From the NCBI GenBank assembly GCA_022695795.1, contig MU404150.1, positions 1 through 64,000 of the forward strand: a DNA stretch of 64,000 nt. The letters run 5' to 3'. Within the stretch, counting starts at the first letter, position 1. The number at the start of each line of letters is the position of its first letter. The translations under genes and the position numbers were made by a program. This document shows positions 33,152-45,841 of the stretch, in pieces. The notes under the pieces were generated by a model. The model worked only from the letters and a program-made list of their open reading frames with translations, made no database searches and had not been told where the DNA came from. Origin of the DNA: Biscogniauxia marginata (taxonomy: Eukaryota > Ascomycota > Sordariomycetes > Xylariales > Xylariaceae).

Positions 33152-35765
33152 TTTCTCAGGGTCTTCTTGGAGAATAGTTTCAGGGGGAGGGGGCTTTTCT
33201 TCGAACAACCAATGTTGCCGTCTGAAGGAATGACTTTAAGAATATTATTATATCGCACTTATTACAGAAATTGGGGAAAGAAGACTAAACGATTGTCGGG
33301 ATACGAGAGATGAGAAGCTAGATTGATGAAGTCGAGCGAGCGAGCGAACGGGGGCGGGAGACCCTGAAAGCATTCTTATATATGTACATAATACCCCTTG
33401 CCCCTCCACAGGACAAGCAATCTGTGGCAGAGTCTGGGCAGATCAGGGGTTCCCGATCCACAACCGTGTTTCGCCTAGGAAACGCGAAATTCGCCAGCAG
33501 CGCACCGGCCAGTACGATCCACGAGCCCCTGGGTACTACTTAGCGCTAGGTATGCTGGACCCCAATCTTCTAATTTGCCCATTCAATCCTAGATACCTAA
33601 ATCTTCTAGCAAAGCACATCTAAGCAGGTCATCTAAATCTGACGTAAGTAGGACCCCCTTATATATAATGGCTCCGTCTTTCGTTTGCCCCCCATGCGAT
33701 GGAAGGATTCCGATCTTCAATGACGCAAGAAAAAGGCAAACTCAATACAAGCGCCGTCCCAAAACGGTGGAAACAACTTACAGCCCACGATCTCGAGTCT
33801 CGAACCTGGAGATGCTGAAGCCAATCCCTTAACCCTGGCCTTCCCGGCCGACTTCCCCATACGGTAAGCGTTTAGCCAATCGCCAGTCGAGGATTATCTC
33901 CGTACTGATTATTTTTAGTGCTGTCTACTGGGATATAGGCGACGCTAGCCCCAGCTGAAGTGCCCTGGTTTAGACTCAGCTCAGCTAGTATATGTACATA
34001 CCAGGTAGGTAGGTAGGCAGTTTAGTTCTGCTTACACTATAGATGTGTACGAAGTTTGCATTTAGCCACAATTATTTTTTTCTTCTCTTCTCCCCTTTCC
34101 TCGTACATCCTTTTTTTTTTTCAATTAGGTAGGTACCTAGGTAAATTTGATTGGGTTTCAATCTACCTAGGGCGCCTAACAATACGAACCGGGTATCAGT
34201 AGCGGACCAAATACGCACAATACAAGATCTACGCCGTGTATCTACAAATACGCAATACGCCGCTCGGCCACTTTTCCAGGAATACTTACTTGTAGATCTA
34301 GAAGCACTAGGCAATGAGAATTATTTATATACATACCTAGGTACAAATAGAAGGACTTACTCCCCTTTGTATCTATTTATTTATTCATTAGCCTATTGTT
34401 TAGGTCGAAGAGGCAAAAGCTAGATGTGGATAAGCATTTTCCATCCTTTCACTGCCACTGCCAAGTCGATCCCATGCTCCCCAAGTTGCCCAGCCTCTTG
34501 TCGTTCGGTCGATCTATGCTTCGCCGTTAGTTATTACATACATGTGATAACTAACCAAGCTTATGGATCTCAACCTAATACATAGCGCAGAAATCTCGTC
34601 AACCTACCTTATAGTAGATCTAAAACATACAAATTAAAATTATGTTATCAAGACTCTAGTTTTCGGCATATAGGTTATTTACTATAAAAACTTCCTCCTG
34701 CGCACTAAACTGCATACACGTACCAGTTATAAGACAAGTCTATATTCACTCAGAAAAAAAGGGGGGGAGGGGGAGGATAGGAGGGGCACCAGGCAGCAGG
34801 ATTTCCTCGATTCACGATCTACGTATTGCTTACACTCTCGGAGCCAACCGCCCACCTACCCGCATCGTCAACTACGGCTATTAGGACAAGAGGATTTGAT
34901 CGACGAGGGTGGATTTTTGGTTTCGTCATAATTTTCCTTGCCTCCTTTCGTCATGATCGCCACCTTTAACGTGCGATTTTGAAAAGGGGGGCTTCCTACC
35001 CATTCAACTGCCTAGTTGTTTCAACTTTTACCAATTATAGTTTTCGAAAGAGATAGGAGAGGTTCCTGTCAACTGCATACGTATGGGTAGGTAGATCGCC
35101 CGCGGAATATAAGCATTCAAGTGTCGGAGCGGATAGCATCATTTGCATCGTATGCAATATGACCGACCTTGAACCATCTCAAAATCATGGATGATGCCTA
35201 CATATATATACACCTATACCACCTGAGAATAGCACCGAGTTGTCGTTCGTTGACTTCTCGACCCGTATATGATCAGCTGAATAATCCACTCCACCTACTT
35301 ACCTAGGTATGTATCTAGTATTAGCCCGCTCACTAGCATGTGCTGTGCTGACTTGTAAGTATCTCTATATATTCGTTCCCCATGGTGTAGAACGATATAT
35401 CAAGGGGGTGGGCCTAGGACAGATCTTCAAAGTTGGATTTCTTTCCTTGAAATCGATGTTGTCATTCTAATCTGGTAGTAATAACTATACAACTATTATC
35501 TTCAACCATAGGAGAACCTCAGTTATTCAACCAGCTAAGTGTAGTTAACAGTTTCACTTTTCTAATGGCGCCATTTTATAATATGAGTTCTCTAGGACAT
35601 AGTGACCAATCGTATACGATAAGAAATTTTCTAGCAGCTCTACATACATACATACATATAGACGTACATGCATATATATATATGCATAGTTATATAGAGC
35701 CTACATACATACCAACCCAACTAGAGAAAGTGCGATACGTATTTCAAGCCAGTTTGATGCTTGCT
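33152..35765. other. Long intergenic region
   Basis: No gene is supported. It holds TAGGTAGGTAGG repeats near 34000 and 34130, a G-rich run at 34758-34790 (AAAGGGGGGGAGGGGGAGG) and a run of CATA repeats at about 35645-35680. A tRNA-like word set at 33780-33850 was examined and not accepted. Confidence 0.5.
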
Positions 35766-37893
35766 CTAGTGCGAGAACGGCCTCATTTTGTAAATGACGT
35801 CCTCCTCCGGCCGTCCCTCGAGCGGCGCGTCCACAAACCTGGGATCGATATACCAGGCTGGGTCGCCGTGGTACTCGTTGTTATCCCCCTCTCCCTCTCC
35901 CTCTTGGCCGTTCTCGGATTTCTTCTTCTGCGTATGTGTCAAGCTGAATCCGTTACCCAGCCAGCGCAAAAGATTCCCTTGGTTATCGGCCGTGCTCTCC
36001 CACTCGTAATCCTCCCACCGCGGCGCCCGGAGCGCCTCAAGCGCGTGCAGCGTGCTCCCAGGCCACAGGCCCGTGACCACGTCGCCGCCGCCTTCCTTGC
36101 TCTTGTACCAGCTGTGGCAGGTGTCGGAGTAGACGGTGCCCTTGAAGTATTCGAAGGCGTACCGGCTCCAGTCGCGCACACGCTCGGGGCGGATCGTCAT
36201 GGAGGCGTAGTCCTCCTTCTGCAGCTTGCGGACGCACTTGACGATGTAGTCGCCCAGCGCCTCGATGATCGCCGACAGCGACCCGGACCCGACGCCCGAG
36301 TTGGGCCCCAACACCGCGAAGAAGTTCGGGAACGGGTCCACCGCCAGCGAGAGGTACGCCTCGGGGAGGTCGCCGCTGCGCTCCGCGAGCGAGACACCGC
36401 CCCGCCCGTAGACCGGGAAAGGCGGCACCATGGATGAGTTGAACCCGGTGGCGCAGACGAGCGCGTCGAGCTCCACCTCGCGGCCCGACTGCAGGGTAAC
36501 GCCCGTGGGGGTCACGCCCGCGATCGGGTCCGTGATGAAGTCCACGTTGCTCTCGACCAGCGCCTCGAGGTACCCCGGCCCCGGCGTGGGCCTGCGGCAG
36601 CCAACGCCGAACGAGGGATACAAGAAGTCGGCGATCTCGGGCTTCTTCGCCAGGCGCTTCTGCATCGCCGCGCGGGTGATGTCGACGGCTGCGCGCTGCA
36701 TCGGCGAGTCCCGGATCGTCACGAGGTGGGCGGCGTTGCAGCTGGCCTCGATGGCCCTACGGAACTTGTAGAGCTTTTCCGGATCGTTGATGAATTCCTG
36801 GCGCTGCTTGTCGGTGACTTTCGAGATAGTGTTAGCTTTGACGCCCTTGTATCGTAGTTTACATTATTCTTTGTTCTATGGTAAGACTTACATTCGTGTA
36901 TCTTAGGATCGAGACCAAGATCCGCCATCACCTCTACAGATTACCAGCCAGTCATCAGCATTGCCTCTTCGGGATATGCACTAGTGGGAAAAACTTACGA
37001 TCCCCATAAGGATTCGTGATCCACGTCTGGTTGCGGACAAAGCACGAAACCTGAGAGCCTTCAAGTTTCTGGAGCTTGGGGACAATTTGTATGGCACTGG
37101 AGCCATTGCCTATCACTCCAATGCGCTTGTTCTTCAAATCAGAACTGAATGGGGTTAGCACTAGCAAAGAAAGTATACTTAGCGCCAAATAGGGGCAACA
37201 AACTCTTTGGGCCACAACGCCGAATGTATTAATTCGCCTTCAAAAGTTTTCAGACCTGGAATCTTGGGCCATGCAGGATCACTAAGATGGCCACGAGCCG
37301 AGATGAGTACGTCGGCATCGTCCTCAAAAGTCTCCCCCGTGTTTAGATTATGGACCGTTAAAGACCTGCTCTGGTTTGTTAGTCGAGGCCTAGGGAGGGA
37401 GTTTCGGAGGATCGCCTGCATGAACGCACCATTTCTTAGCATCATCATCCCATCGGCACGACTCTACCTTATGCAGAGTTTTCACAAATCGCGTCACCCC
37501 GTACTTCTCAGCGGTACGATGAAGGTACGCACAGATCTCAGGCTGTGGTGCGTAGAAGGAAGACCAGTCAGGGTTTGGGTTGAAGGGATACTGGTACGAA
37601 TGGGCCGGTACGTCGCATGCGCACCCTGCCAATGAATTAGCCTAACCAGCAGGGCTTATATCAAGATTATTATACTGAAAAATACCTGGGTATTTGTTCA
37701 GCCACCATGTACCGCCGATAGACTCATGCCGCTCATAAATCTGGAGATCGACATTTCGAAGTCGTTGAGGAATTCGGATGCCGAGGTAGATACCAGAGTA
37801 GCCTGCACCGATGACACGGACTTTCATCCGACGATGGCTATCAAGGGGCACATCTTTGATCGTAAATGGTGTCGACATGTCCAATGAACCCAT
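35766..37893 (-). CDS. Baeyer-Villiger-type flavin monooxygenase
   Basis: Six exons: 37893-37686, 37625-37430, 37365-37200, 37144-36999, 36933-36892 and 36817-35766, about 600 residues. The FAD Rossmann motif is GAGYSG (29-34). GGTWWLNKYPG and CACDVPAHSYQYPF follow. FEGELIHSALWP (about 176-187) fits the Baeyer-Villiger fingerprint FxGxxxHxxxWP, and GVIGNGSSAIQ is the NADPH motif. LVCATGFNSS near the C-terminus is also typical. The family (StcW-like in fungi) inserts oxygen next to a ketone or oxidises heteroatoms, often in secondary metabolism; the substrate is unknown. Between exons 3 and 4 no GT-AG intron keeps the frame, although a CTAAC branch point and TTCAG acceptor are present, so a one-base error or a non-canonical donor is likely. 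The last exon is strikingly GC-rich and ends in a Glu/Gly-rich tail. Confidence 0.85.
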
Positions 37894-40772
37894 CTCGTCG
37901 AGAGTCTTTTGCCGTAGATAGCAAGATAAAAAGCACGTTTCAAGGAAAACTAGGTATTTATATTGGATGGATAATCCAGAGAGCTAACTAACTAGCCTAG
38001 GAGTATCAACCCCTTTTGTATAAACATGATTCCTTTGTTTGTTAGTTATTGCACTAGATATTAAAGAGCCTTTTGGGCGTTGTATGCGTTCGGCTCGCGA
38101 GTCCGTTAATCCCATCTCGACGAAAGAACTTCCCATAGACGACAAAGCGGGCTACTCGCCGAAGTTATCTTTATCATCAAGAGCCCCGACCGACGCCTCC
38201 TTCTTCTTTCCCCACATGATAACCGACAAAGCACCCAAGTATGGCCCTGGCAATGAGGTTGCTTTGCGAGACATCGTTGCAACGCTGATGAATATTTTGC
38301 AATGCGGGGTCTAAGGGAAGGAAATAAGAGGGACAGCATGGGGTTTCACAGCCTCGTCAATCATCACCAGAGTCTTAGAGCACCTCATTAGCTCATGCCC
38401 AAACTCTAGAGTGTCAAGGACTCTCGCCAGTGGCGGAATATAGTGGCTTGTATTGATCAAGGCAAGGGAGCGGCGAAGAGAGCTCAGGCGCAGGCCTATA
38501 TGGGGACAAAGAGAGTGTCATGTGCGTAAGAAGACCGCCGGCCTAGGTAGACTTAGTTCTAGCTCTTCACGTAACAACGTCGTATGTAACCCCTTACAAA
38601 GGTCCATGGACCGACGGCGAGTCGTACTTCTATAGGTTGTAAAATGTAGGAGTGGTATGATTATGACGACTTGAACTGTCTAGGCGAATGAAAGCCTTGC
38701 GTGTTCACTTTTTCCCAGTTACCTGTTATTTGGCATACTGGGTTGAAAAATCCAAACGAAAAATCGGTGACGGGAAGATGCTCGACGTGGCCCTTCTTAT
38801 AAGTTTGCCGGCTATCAAGTGAGAATAATCGCAATTTATTACTACCACATCAACATACGTTGTGTGAGATGGATGCGTTCGGATGAATACCCGGAAACAG
38901 AAATATGCGCCGAAGGTATATAACACTTGAAAGACTTTCATAGATAATTTAGTACCTAAGAAACAAAGGAATTACAAGTATATTTCTAAATAAAGATCAA
39001 TCTCTTATCTCACTATGTAGTGAGAATAGTTAGTTACTTGAATAAACTCAAGTATTTCTTTGATATACATTAATCAGTAGAGTGATGTCAAGATATACTT
39101 GTTCAACCTTTATACCTATTTATAGTATTAGTCCACTGCGTTTTAATTGAATTACATGTATCACCTTTATTACTCTGACTGCGATGTGGATTACCCAAGG
39201 TAGATGAATGGAGGCGATGATCTACATCAGACCTCGATCCCGCCGAATTAGTTGTTGCATCAGGTGATTATCTAAGTAATAAGTTAGGAGGTTGTGCTAC
39301 AAGGATAGCTGCTTCATGATATACTGTCACTGAATATATGTAATTGGTCGCCAATGAGCTTAAGTAGCTCCCACATGTGTATTTAAAGGGTGAAGCTACA
39401 CTACATAGGTTCATTGTTGGGGAGCTCGACAGGGAAAGTTGGTCCCCTGGCCTGCAGTGCAAAGTCAATGGGCCAATGGAGTTTGAGAACAGCGAACCGT
39501 GTCCTACGGCTACACTTCCAATGGATGAGGTACCTTTGCCCCAATATCGAGTCTGCTGATTGCATACATAAGGGAGTGCGGGGTGGTCAAAGCACCAAAG
39601 CCTTACTTACATTCGGAAATTTCGTTAGCTACCTAGACTGGAGTTGTCCATGATTCGATGTGATGCTCTCGACAACGAGCAGTCTATTTGGCGTCGTGGT
39701 AACGTATAGCGTAGGTAATTATCTAGTAAACCCGAAACTCGAGAGATCTCGAATGATCTCGAACGACGTGTTATCGTGGTAATATTAGTATTCTCGTGAT
39801 GGAGTCCATTTTCTTCGGCCCGGTTATCTTCGACGAAAACCTCTTGAGACCGGCCTGTCCTGGGGAGCCACAATGATTCGGAACAGGTTGAATTGGGAGG
39901 TTTTAATGATGTTGGAGAGCTAGTCTCCTTACACAGTGAAAACCAACTTACACTGAATACAGCGAACGCTTGGACCACCACCACCACCACCGCCACCACC
40001 CTCCATCATTATTACATTGGAACTTTAGGAGATGCCGTCCTATGTTTCTACGATTGACCCCGGAAAAAAAAGGGACGAAATACCCAGGTGCATAGTCTTC
40101 GCCTAAGCACTAACCGAAAGTGAAGTGTGGTGGTGTGTGTATGTAATGGAGAAAGAGAGGCACTAGAGAATATGCAGGAAATGTGAATAAAAGGATGCAT
40201 AAAAAGGGAAAGAAGCCGGCAAGAAAGGAAAATTAAAAAGAAAAATTAAATATTGAAATCATGAGGTACCTAGGTCCCTAAAGGTATACGCATGTCATAG
40301 AGAAGCTTATCTTAGGTACTTACCTACACTAATCTTAGCTGACTTACCCGGCATCCGCACTTGGGGCTATTTGCGGCGATGTGATGTCAATGAAGAAACT
40401 AAGATAAGGCACGTAACATTGGTGGCACGGCGGGATATGAGAGATAAAAGTTTCAGGCCAGAGATGCATTATCTTTAAATTTGCCTTACCTATCATTCAT
40501 CATGTATTGGTCACTTTCTATTAGGTATGTACCTAAGCATGGTATCTCGCAGTCAGGTTTGTACCACCAGATAGAGACCTACATACCTAGGTACATAGGT
40601 ATCAATGCAGGGTGTAAGTATTAGATGTAATTACCTAAGATGAGTAAGGTAAGATTTTTGAATGTGTAATTTTATGAAAGGGCGGATAGCCTAAAAACAC
40701 TCGTTAGACGACGACGTCAACGTGCATTGAGAAGTCACTTCTGCCGAGTACAATCCAATGTTGCAGGGTGAG
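37894..40772. other. Intergenic, no supported gene
   Basis: Frames at 38039-38339, 38726-38941 and 39377-39999 lack family motifs. Near 39978 is a short CCACCACCACC repeat. Several TACCTAGGTA-type short repeats occur at 40265, 40580 and 40590. Confidence 0.5.
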
Positions 40773-40806
40773 TTGCAGGGCGATGTGCTGTGATATCGCC
40801 CTGCAA
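40773..40806. repeat. Perfect 12-bp inverted repeat
   Basis: TTGCAGGGCGAT (40773-40784) and ATCGCCCTGCAA (40795-40806) are exact reverse complements with a 10-base loop. A partial copy of the left arm precedes it at 40761. It could form a hairpin; no associated gene is seen. Confidence 0.85.
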
Positions 40807-42187
40807 TTAATCACGTAGTATGTACCTGTCGGGGTTGCCCCACTTTCACCCACCTCACCAGGCACCTGTCAATTTTCCCTCTCCAATGCTATCTCATTCG
40901 TTTATCCACAATGCACAATGCGCTAAAGTCCCGTCTCCCTCATATTCGATCACCAGCTGCCTCTGTACGTAGGCAGATCATTCCATCGATTGAAAGTTAA
41001 TCTAATTCAACCCCCAATCCCCAACTTGAATTTTTTTTTAGTTCAATCTTTTTTTTTTTATCTCCCTCTCTCTTCAACCACATTCAATTCCTCTCGTGGT
41101 GCAACACGGCATTCCTCATATATGATTATTTCCTAGTTCCTATTTCCTATTTTCTTTCCCTTTTATTCCTTTCGGCTTTTTGTCTACAGCAGGACATACC
41201 TACCTACTACCTACCTACCTAGGTGATCAATAATTCCAAGCATTCATTAAAAATCCGAACCTACATAGCAGTGCCTATCCTAGGTAGGTACCTACACCTA
41301 GCTACATACATACATACACTAGGTACGTCGGCCCTTGGGGTTGGTTCTGTTGAGCCTCCTACACTAGGTCCCTCTCTAGCAGAGCTGTGTTCCAGTCGGT
41401 TCAACTGTTCTTATTAATAAATCCCCTGTCTCCCTGTCTATATCCAATCGCGCACTGCCAATACCACTACCACTACCACTACTACATACGCAAGTTATAC
41501 CTACCTGGTGGTTACCTACGTGGTTACTAACGCTCGCCTGGTGCCCAGTATCATCTTCTTTATCTTTGACTCCGTACGGTCTCTCCCTCCCTCTCGCTAG
41601 CCACGAGGCGACGCGCATAATACCCTTGTCATCATCTGCAGGAGCCAGCTACCTAGGCAATTCCCGCTCCCCGTCCCAGATGTTAGCCCGTCGGCATCCC
41701 ACCTCGGAAATCTGGTGAGTTCGAGATCAACGTTACAGTCTCTGGTGCTGGGCCGCGAGCTTGTTACCACGACCAAGACCAGCCCAGGCCAGACTGCACA
41801 CTGTCCACCTGACCGGGTTTGCCTCCCGTCCGGCTCTCTGTGTCTTGCAGGTCCGAAGAGCTGCCCTGTGGAGGGCCCTGTGTAGGGGAAAAGCCCTTCT
41901 CCGAGCCGGCAGCCAACCAGTAGTGACCGACTGCCGCCACGAGTCCCACCAAGCCTAGCCCTGGTCAGGTTTGAGGCATCTTCAGATTCGGTATCCCGTG
42001 CGAGCCCCTCGTCAGTCCTGGTCCTTGCTTAGCCCCCTTCTCGCTCCCGGATCGAGTCATTCAATCTGCCTATGCTGCGCACCGTGTAGCAGTCCGCTTC
42101 CTACGTTAGATTTGTTCCACACCCACACCACCACCACCGTTCCCCCGTTCGTGCACTCGTGCGTTCCCGTTCGCTTTACCCTCAAAT
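40807..42187 (+). promoter_or_regulatory. Promoter and long 5' leader of the kinase gene
   Basis: Upstream of ATG 42188 lies a pyrimidine-rich tract (41029-41170, with runs of T and CTCTCTC), then CTACCTACCTACCTAGG repeats at 41200-41220 and 41280. From about 41380 the sequence is C/T-rich with several short upstream ATG frames (for example at 41681). This is typical of a fungal gene with a long leader and upstream open reading frames. The transcription start is not determined. Confidence 0.45.
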
Positions 42188-44443
42188 ATGACCGCTCGAC
42201 AACCCCAGACTATCCCCGACGACGTTTTCGTAGACCACGACATCCGATCCCCACCGCACGCCGCCCATGTATTGCAACACTCTGCTGCGCCTACCATAGC
42301 CGCTCTGGAGGAGCTGAACCGTCGCAACACACAGACCAACCGTGTAATACCTCGCTGTCGCTATCATGCTCCCCCAGACGACTCGATGACCTCCAGACTT
42401 CCCGTCCCTCCCGGGCAGATTCAATTCCAATCTCATACCATCTCTCCCTCTCCTCCCTTGCCAGAGCCCGTGTCTGAGGATCCCTCCGCTTCACATAGTG
42501 ATCTGATCTTCTCCCCATCGTCCCTGGGAAATAACAAGGTTCCGCTCCAAATCGCCACCGAAATTCCTCCAGCTCCTCCTACACGATCCGATAGCCTTAA
42601 TAGTAACCACGGTGGGCTCTCTGCATCTCGTTCAGGTCGATCTCTTCAGCACAAGTCTTCCTCCTCGAGTCTTCAGCCCGTATCGAGGACTCCTAGCTTC
42701 AAGCAGCATTTGTCTAGGAGTATCAGCTCTGCAGCAAGCTCAACCTACCCAAGTCCGGTCATCTCTGCTATGGGCGATGTCACACCTCTTCCCTCGCCTC
42801 TGCTCTCCAGTGATTCTCCTGGCCCTTGGAAACGGCTCAGCCCCCGGCGGCCGTCACGGGAACTTGCCGTGCCGACCGCCATGCCAGAATCGGTCCTCAT
42901 AACCTCTAGTGGTGAATCTATAGCATCGGCATTGGCACACCAATCTAAAAGAAAGGTTTACGCGGGGCTGAATGTAGGTCACGCTTCGGAACACAGTAGT
43001 GGAAAGAATGAGCATACTCGTAACAGGAGTATCAGCGAATACATTCCGGATCCTAAGGGCATACCTAAGCGGCAAACCACGGTTACTGGGGGCAAGGGGG
43101 ATGAGAAAGTCGCTGATAATTCTGCCCGTCTCCGTCTTCGTCGGGAACCCCATCTGTCGGAAGCACGAGGTCTCACGCCGGTCACTAAGCCGCCTACTCC
43201 CCCGCCCAGCGAATCTTCGCAGAGCAATGACGGATTGAACTCCCGGAAGCCTCGGTACGAATACTTTGAGGCGCATGGCCGAAATGATCAGAAACTCAGA
43301 AGATGGCGTGCGATCAAAGAGCTCGGCCAGGGCACTTTTAGTCGGGTCATGTTGGCAACTAGCCAGGTTGCCAGAGATGACGATGGGACTAAGAATGCGG
43401 CAACAAACGATCGGGATGGCTCGCAAGTACCGGCGGGGGCCTCTTACCCGGATCGAAAGACTTTGGTGGCTATCAAAGTCTGCGAGCACGGCCCACGAGG
43501 TGGTGCCTCTGAAGATAGAATTGAAATGAGTTTGAAGCGGGAACTCGATATTATGCAATCGGTCAATCATCCCTCGTTGGTTCATTTGAAAGCTTGGAAT
43601 ATCGAACCGACGAGAGCACTCTTGGTCTTGAGCTACTGTCCTGGGGGCGATTTATTCGATGTTGCGACAACCCACCGAGAGTCCCTTAAACCGCCCTTGC
43701 TGAGAAGGATATTTGCTGAACTGGTGGGAGCGGTGCAGTATCTACACGATCGTAAAATTGTTCATCGAGATATCAAGCTTGAGAGTACGTTCATCATATT
43801 GCCCCCTATATACCGCTGAGCTACTATATCTCAAGTGCTCTCTCTTGGGCCACCTGCTCGCATCCACTAATGGTGCACAGATGTCCTTGTGAACATTCCT
43901 CCAGCTGAGCTTGTGAATCCCAACCTGGATTGGATTTCTTATCCATACTCTGTCATAACACTGACCGACCTAGGCCTGTCACGACGAGTAGCCGACGATG
44001 AGAAACTAGAAACACGATGTGGATCCGACGATTATGCCGCCCCAGAGGTTATACTGGGGCAGCCGTACGATGGCCGAGCCATAGACGCCTGGTCTCTGGG
44101 TGTTTTACTCTATGCTTTGATCGAGTCGAGATTGCCATTTGACCCTCCTCCGGGTGCAAGTGATGCCCAAAGAATGCGGAGCAGAACCAGCCACAGAATT
44201 GCCCGTGTGGAGTGGAGTTGGATTAAGTACGCGGGTGATGATGGCGATCACGATGCAAACGTGGCGAAATTTGAAGCCGATGGCCTAAAGGGGGCCATGG
44301 AAATCACTGAAGGTTTCTTGAAACGTGCAAGGAGTCGCTGGCCGATGGAGAAGGCAGCAGAACATGAATGGGTCAAGGGTGGTATAAACGTAGATGGTGG
44401 TATTAAATTCCGGGAAGAGGAAGAAGGCGAGGAAGTGCTATGA
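42188..44443 (+). CDS. Serine/threonine protein kinase
   Basis: Two exons, 42188-43784 and 43881-44443 (GTACGT...GTGCACAG, phase 1), give 719 residues. The first 360 or so are Ser/Pro-rich and look disordered and phosphorylatable. The kinase domain follows: glycine loop ELGQGTFSRV (about 377), an insert before VAIKVCE (about 426), HRDIKLENVLV (about 524), TDLGLSRRV in place of DFG, CGSDDYAAPEV and DAWSLGVLLYAL. All catalytic residues are present, so it should be active on Ser/Thr. The fold is CAMK-like, similar to fungal kinases regulating transport and stress (Prr1/Npr1-type), but the exact orthologue is not clear. It is intracellular. The C-terminus ends shortly after the domain. Confidence 0.9.
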
Positions 44444-45841
44444 TGATAGCAAGCCTATCGTATTCCACCATTTCTTGGCCGAATTGATTCTTTGGGTAAC
44501 ATGGGGGGCCGCTTTACTCTGGGAATAAACGTCTGAGAATCACTTTCTATAAGAGGCCTTAAGGCCCCTCGGAGTTGCTTTTTACGTTTCATCATCAGGG
44601 CTGCATAAGGAGGAGGCTTCACGATCCAAGAACTGCTTTGCAGCTACGATTTCTGGAGGCCTTGGGCGAATAGCAAGGTTAGACAATACTATGTCGGTAT
44701 TACTGTTTTGAAGGAATGCATGACCGACCAGCAATGCATTCACTGCGGTAGTGGTCTGACGCTTGTACGACTCAATACGTTTGGAAAATAAAAAAAAACA
44801 CTATCAATATAACCTATACTAGGAGGCAAGGATTTATAATCCTGTCTGTTTTGTTCGGTCTAGTCAAAGGGACAGTGACATCTTACATACATGAAAAAGC
44901 ATGAATAATGTTGAAATATAAGCCTTACTACCTCAAGGCACAATACATTTTCCCCTGAATCAACAACTGGTGTCTGCTTGAGAAGTGGTGTTCTCGTATA
45001 ATAGCTCCGAATTCATTGACCTTTGCCTTAGCTTATTGTCTGTTTATCAAAAGTGTTTAATGGTGGAAAGGGGGAGGGGAAAAAAGGGGGTGGTGGGGTG
45101 ATTGAGGGGGGGATGGTACACATATCCAGTCAGTGATGTGATATTGTATTACCAGGAGTAACAACGAGATTCAATTGGTGTAAATGATCATAGAATATTG
45201 CCTGGAGCTTAAAAGGGCTGGTCTCTGGGCTATTAGGCTAAGGGGGATAGGAAACATCGTAAAATGGATATAGAGGGAGCTATGTACGCCCCTAGAGACC
45301 TCGGGGAGATCCCTGGTGATAGTGATCAGTCTAATAGTAATCCGTAACAACAAATAGAGCAGCCATGGTTTATGTAACATCTCTGGTCCAACAACAAGAA
45401 ATTTCTCTAAACTTAGATAATCATCGAATTTAAATACAACTGACTATTCTAATTAACAACAGAAGACCCGTTCCTTCTAGGAACTCTATGAAAAGGGGGG
45501 GGGGGGGGAGCAACCATAACATTGTGCGCCTTTTGTGGTTATATATCGACGGACGACGGACGTGTCGAATTGTCGAAGGCTCGGCACGGAGACAGAGTAT
45601 ACGTGAAGCTTCTCTCAAAGACAAAAAAAAACAGTAACATGATTATTGTATAAAAACGGTAGTGTACTATAGCAATGGTGGCTAGGGGCGTCCGGTATTG
45701 ATAAGAATAGGTAATGTCGGGGTGCTGTGGGGAATCAGTGCGCTGTTCTTAAGTAGTCGGGAACGGGAACAGCTCCGAACTTTACCTAGGTTAGACACCT
45801 TTTGACGGAAAAACAACCCGAGGGGCCTAATGTTGGTTTTG
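44444..45841. other. Intergenic, G-rich tracts
   Basis: No gene is seen. There are G-rich runs at about 45065-45115 and an uninterrupted run of 14 G at 45495-45508. A direct repeat GGACGACGGACG is at about 45550. Confidence 0.5.

Noticed and set aside
33780..33850. tRNA-like words on the minus strand (GGTTCGAGAC and GGTTAAGG)
   Set aside because: The B-box-like and A-box-like words are present, but the T stem, anticodon stem and acceptor do not pair properly, so a tRNA gene cannot be supported.
35565..36437. 290-residue plus-strand frame
   Set aside because: The later part is antisense to the GC-rich last exon of the monooxygenase; high GC makes long shadow frames.
42854..43585. 243-residue minus-strand frame
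   Set aside because: Shadow of the Ser/Pro-rich kinase exon; no motifs.
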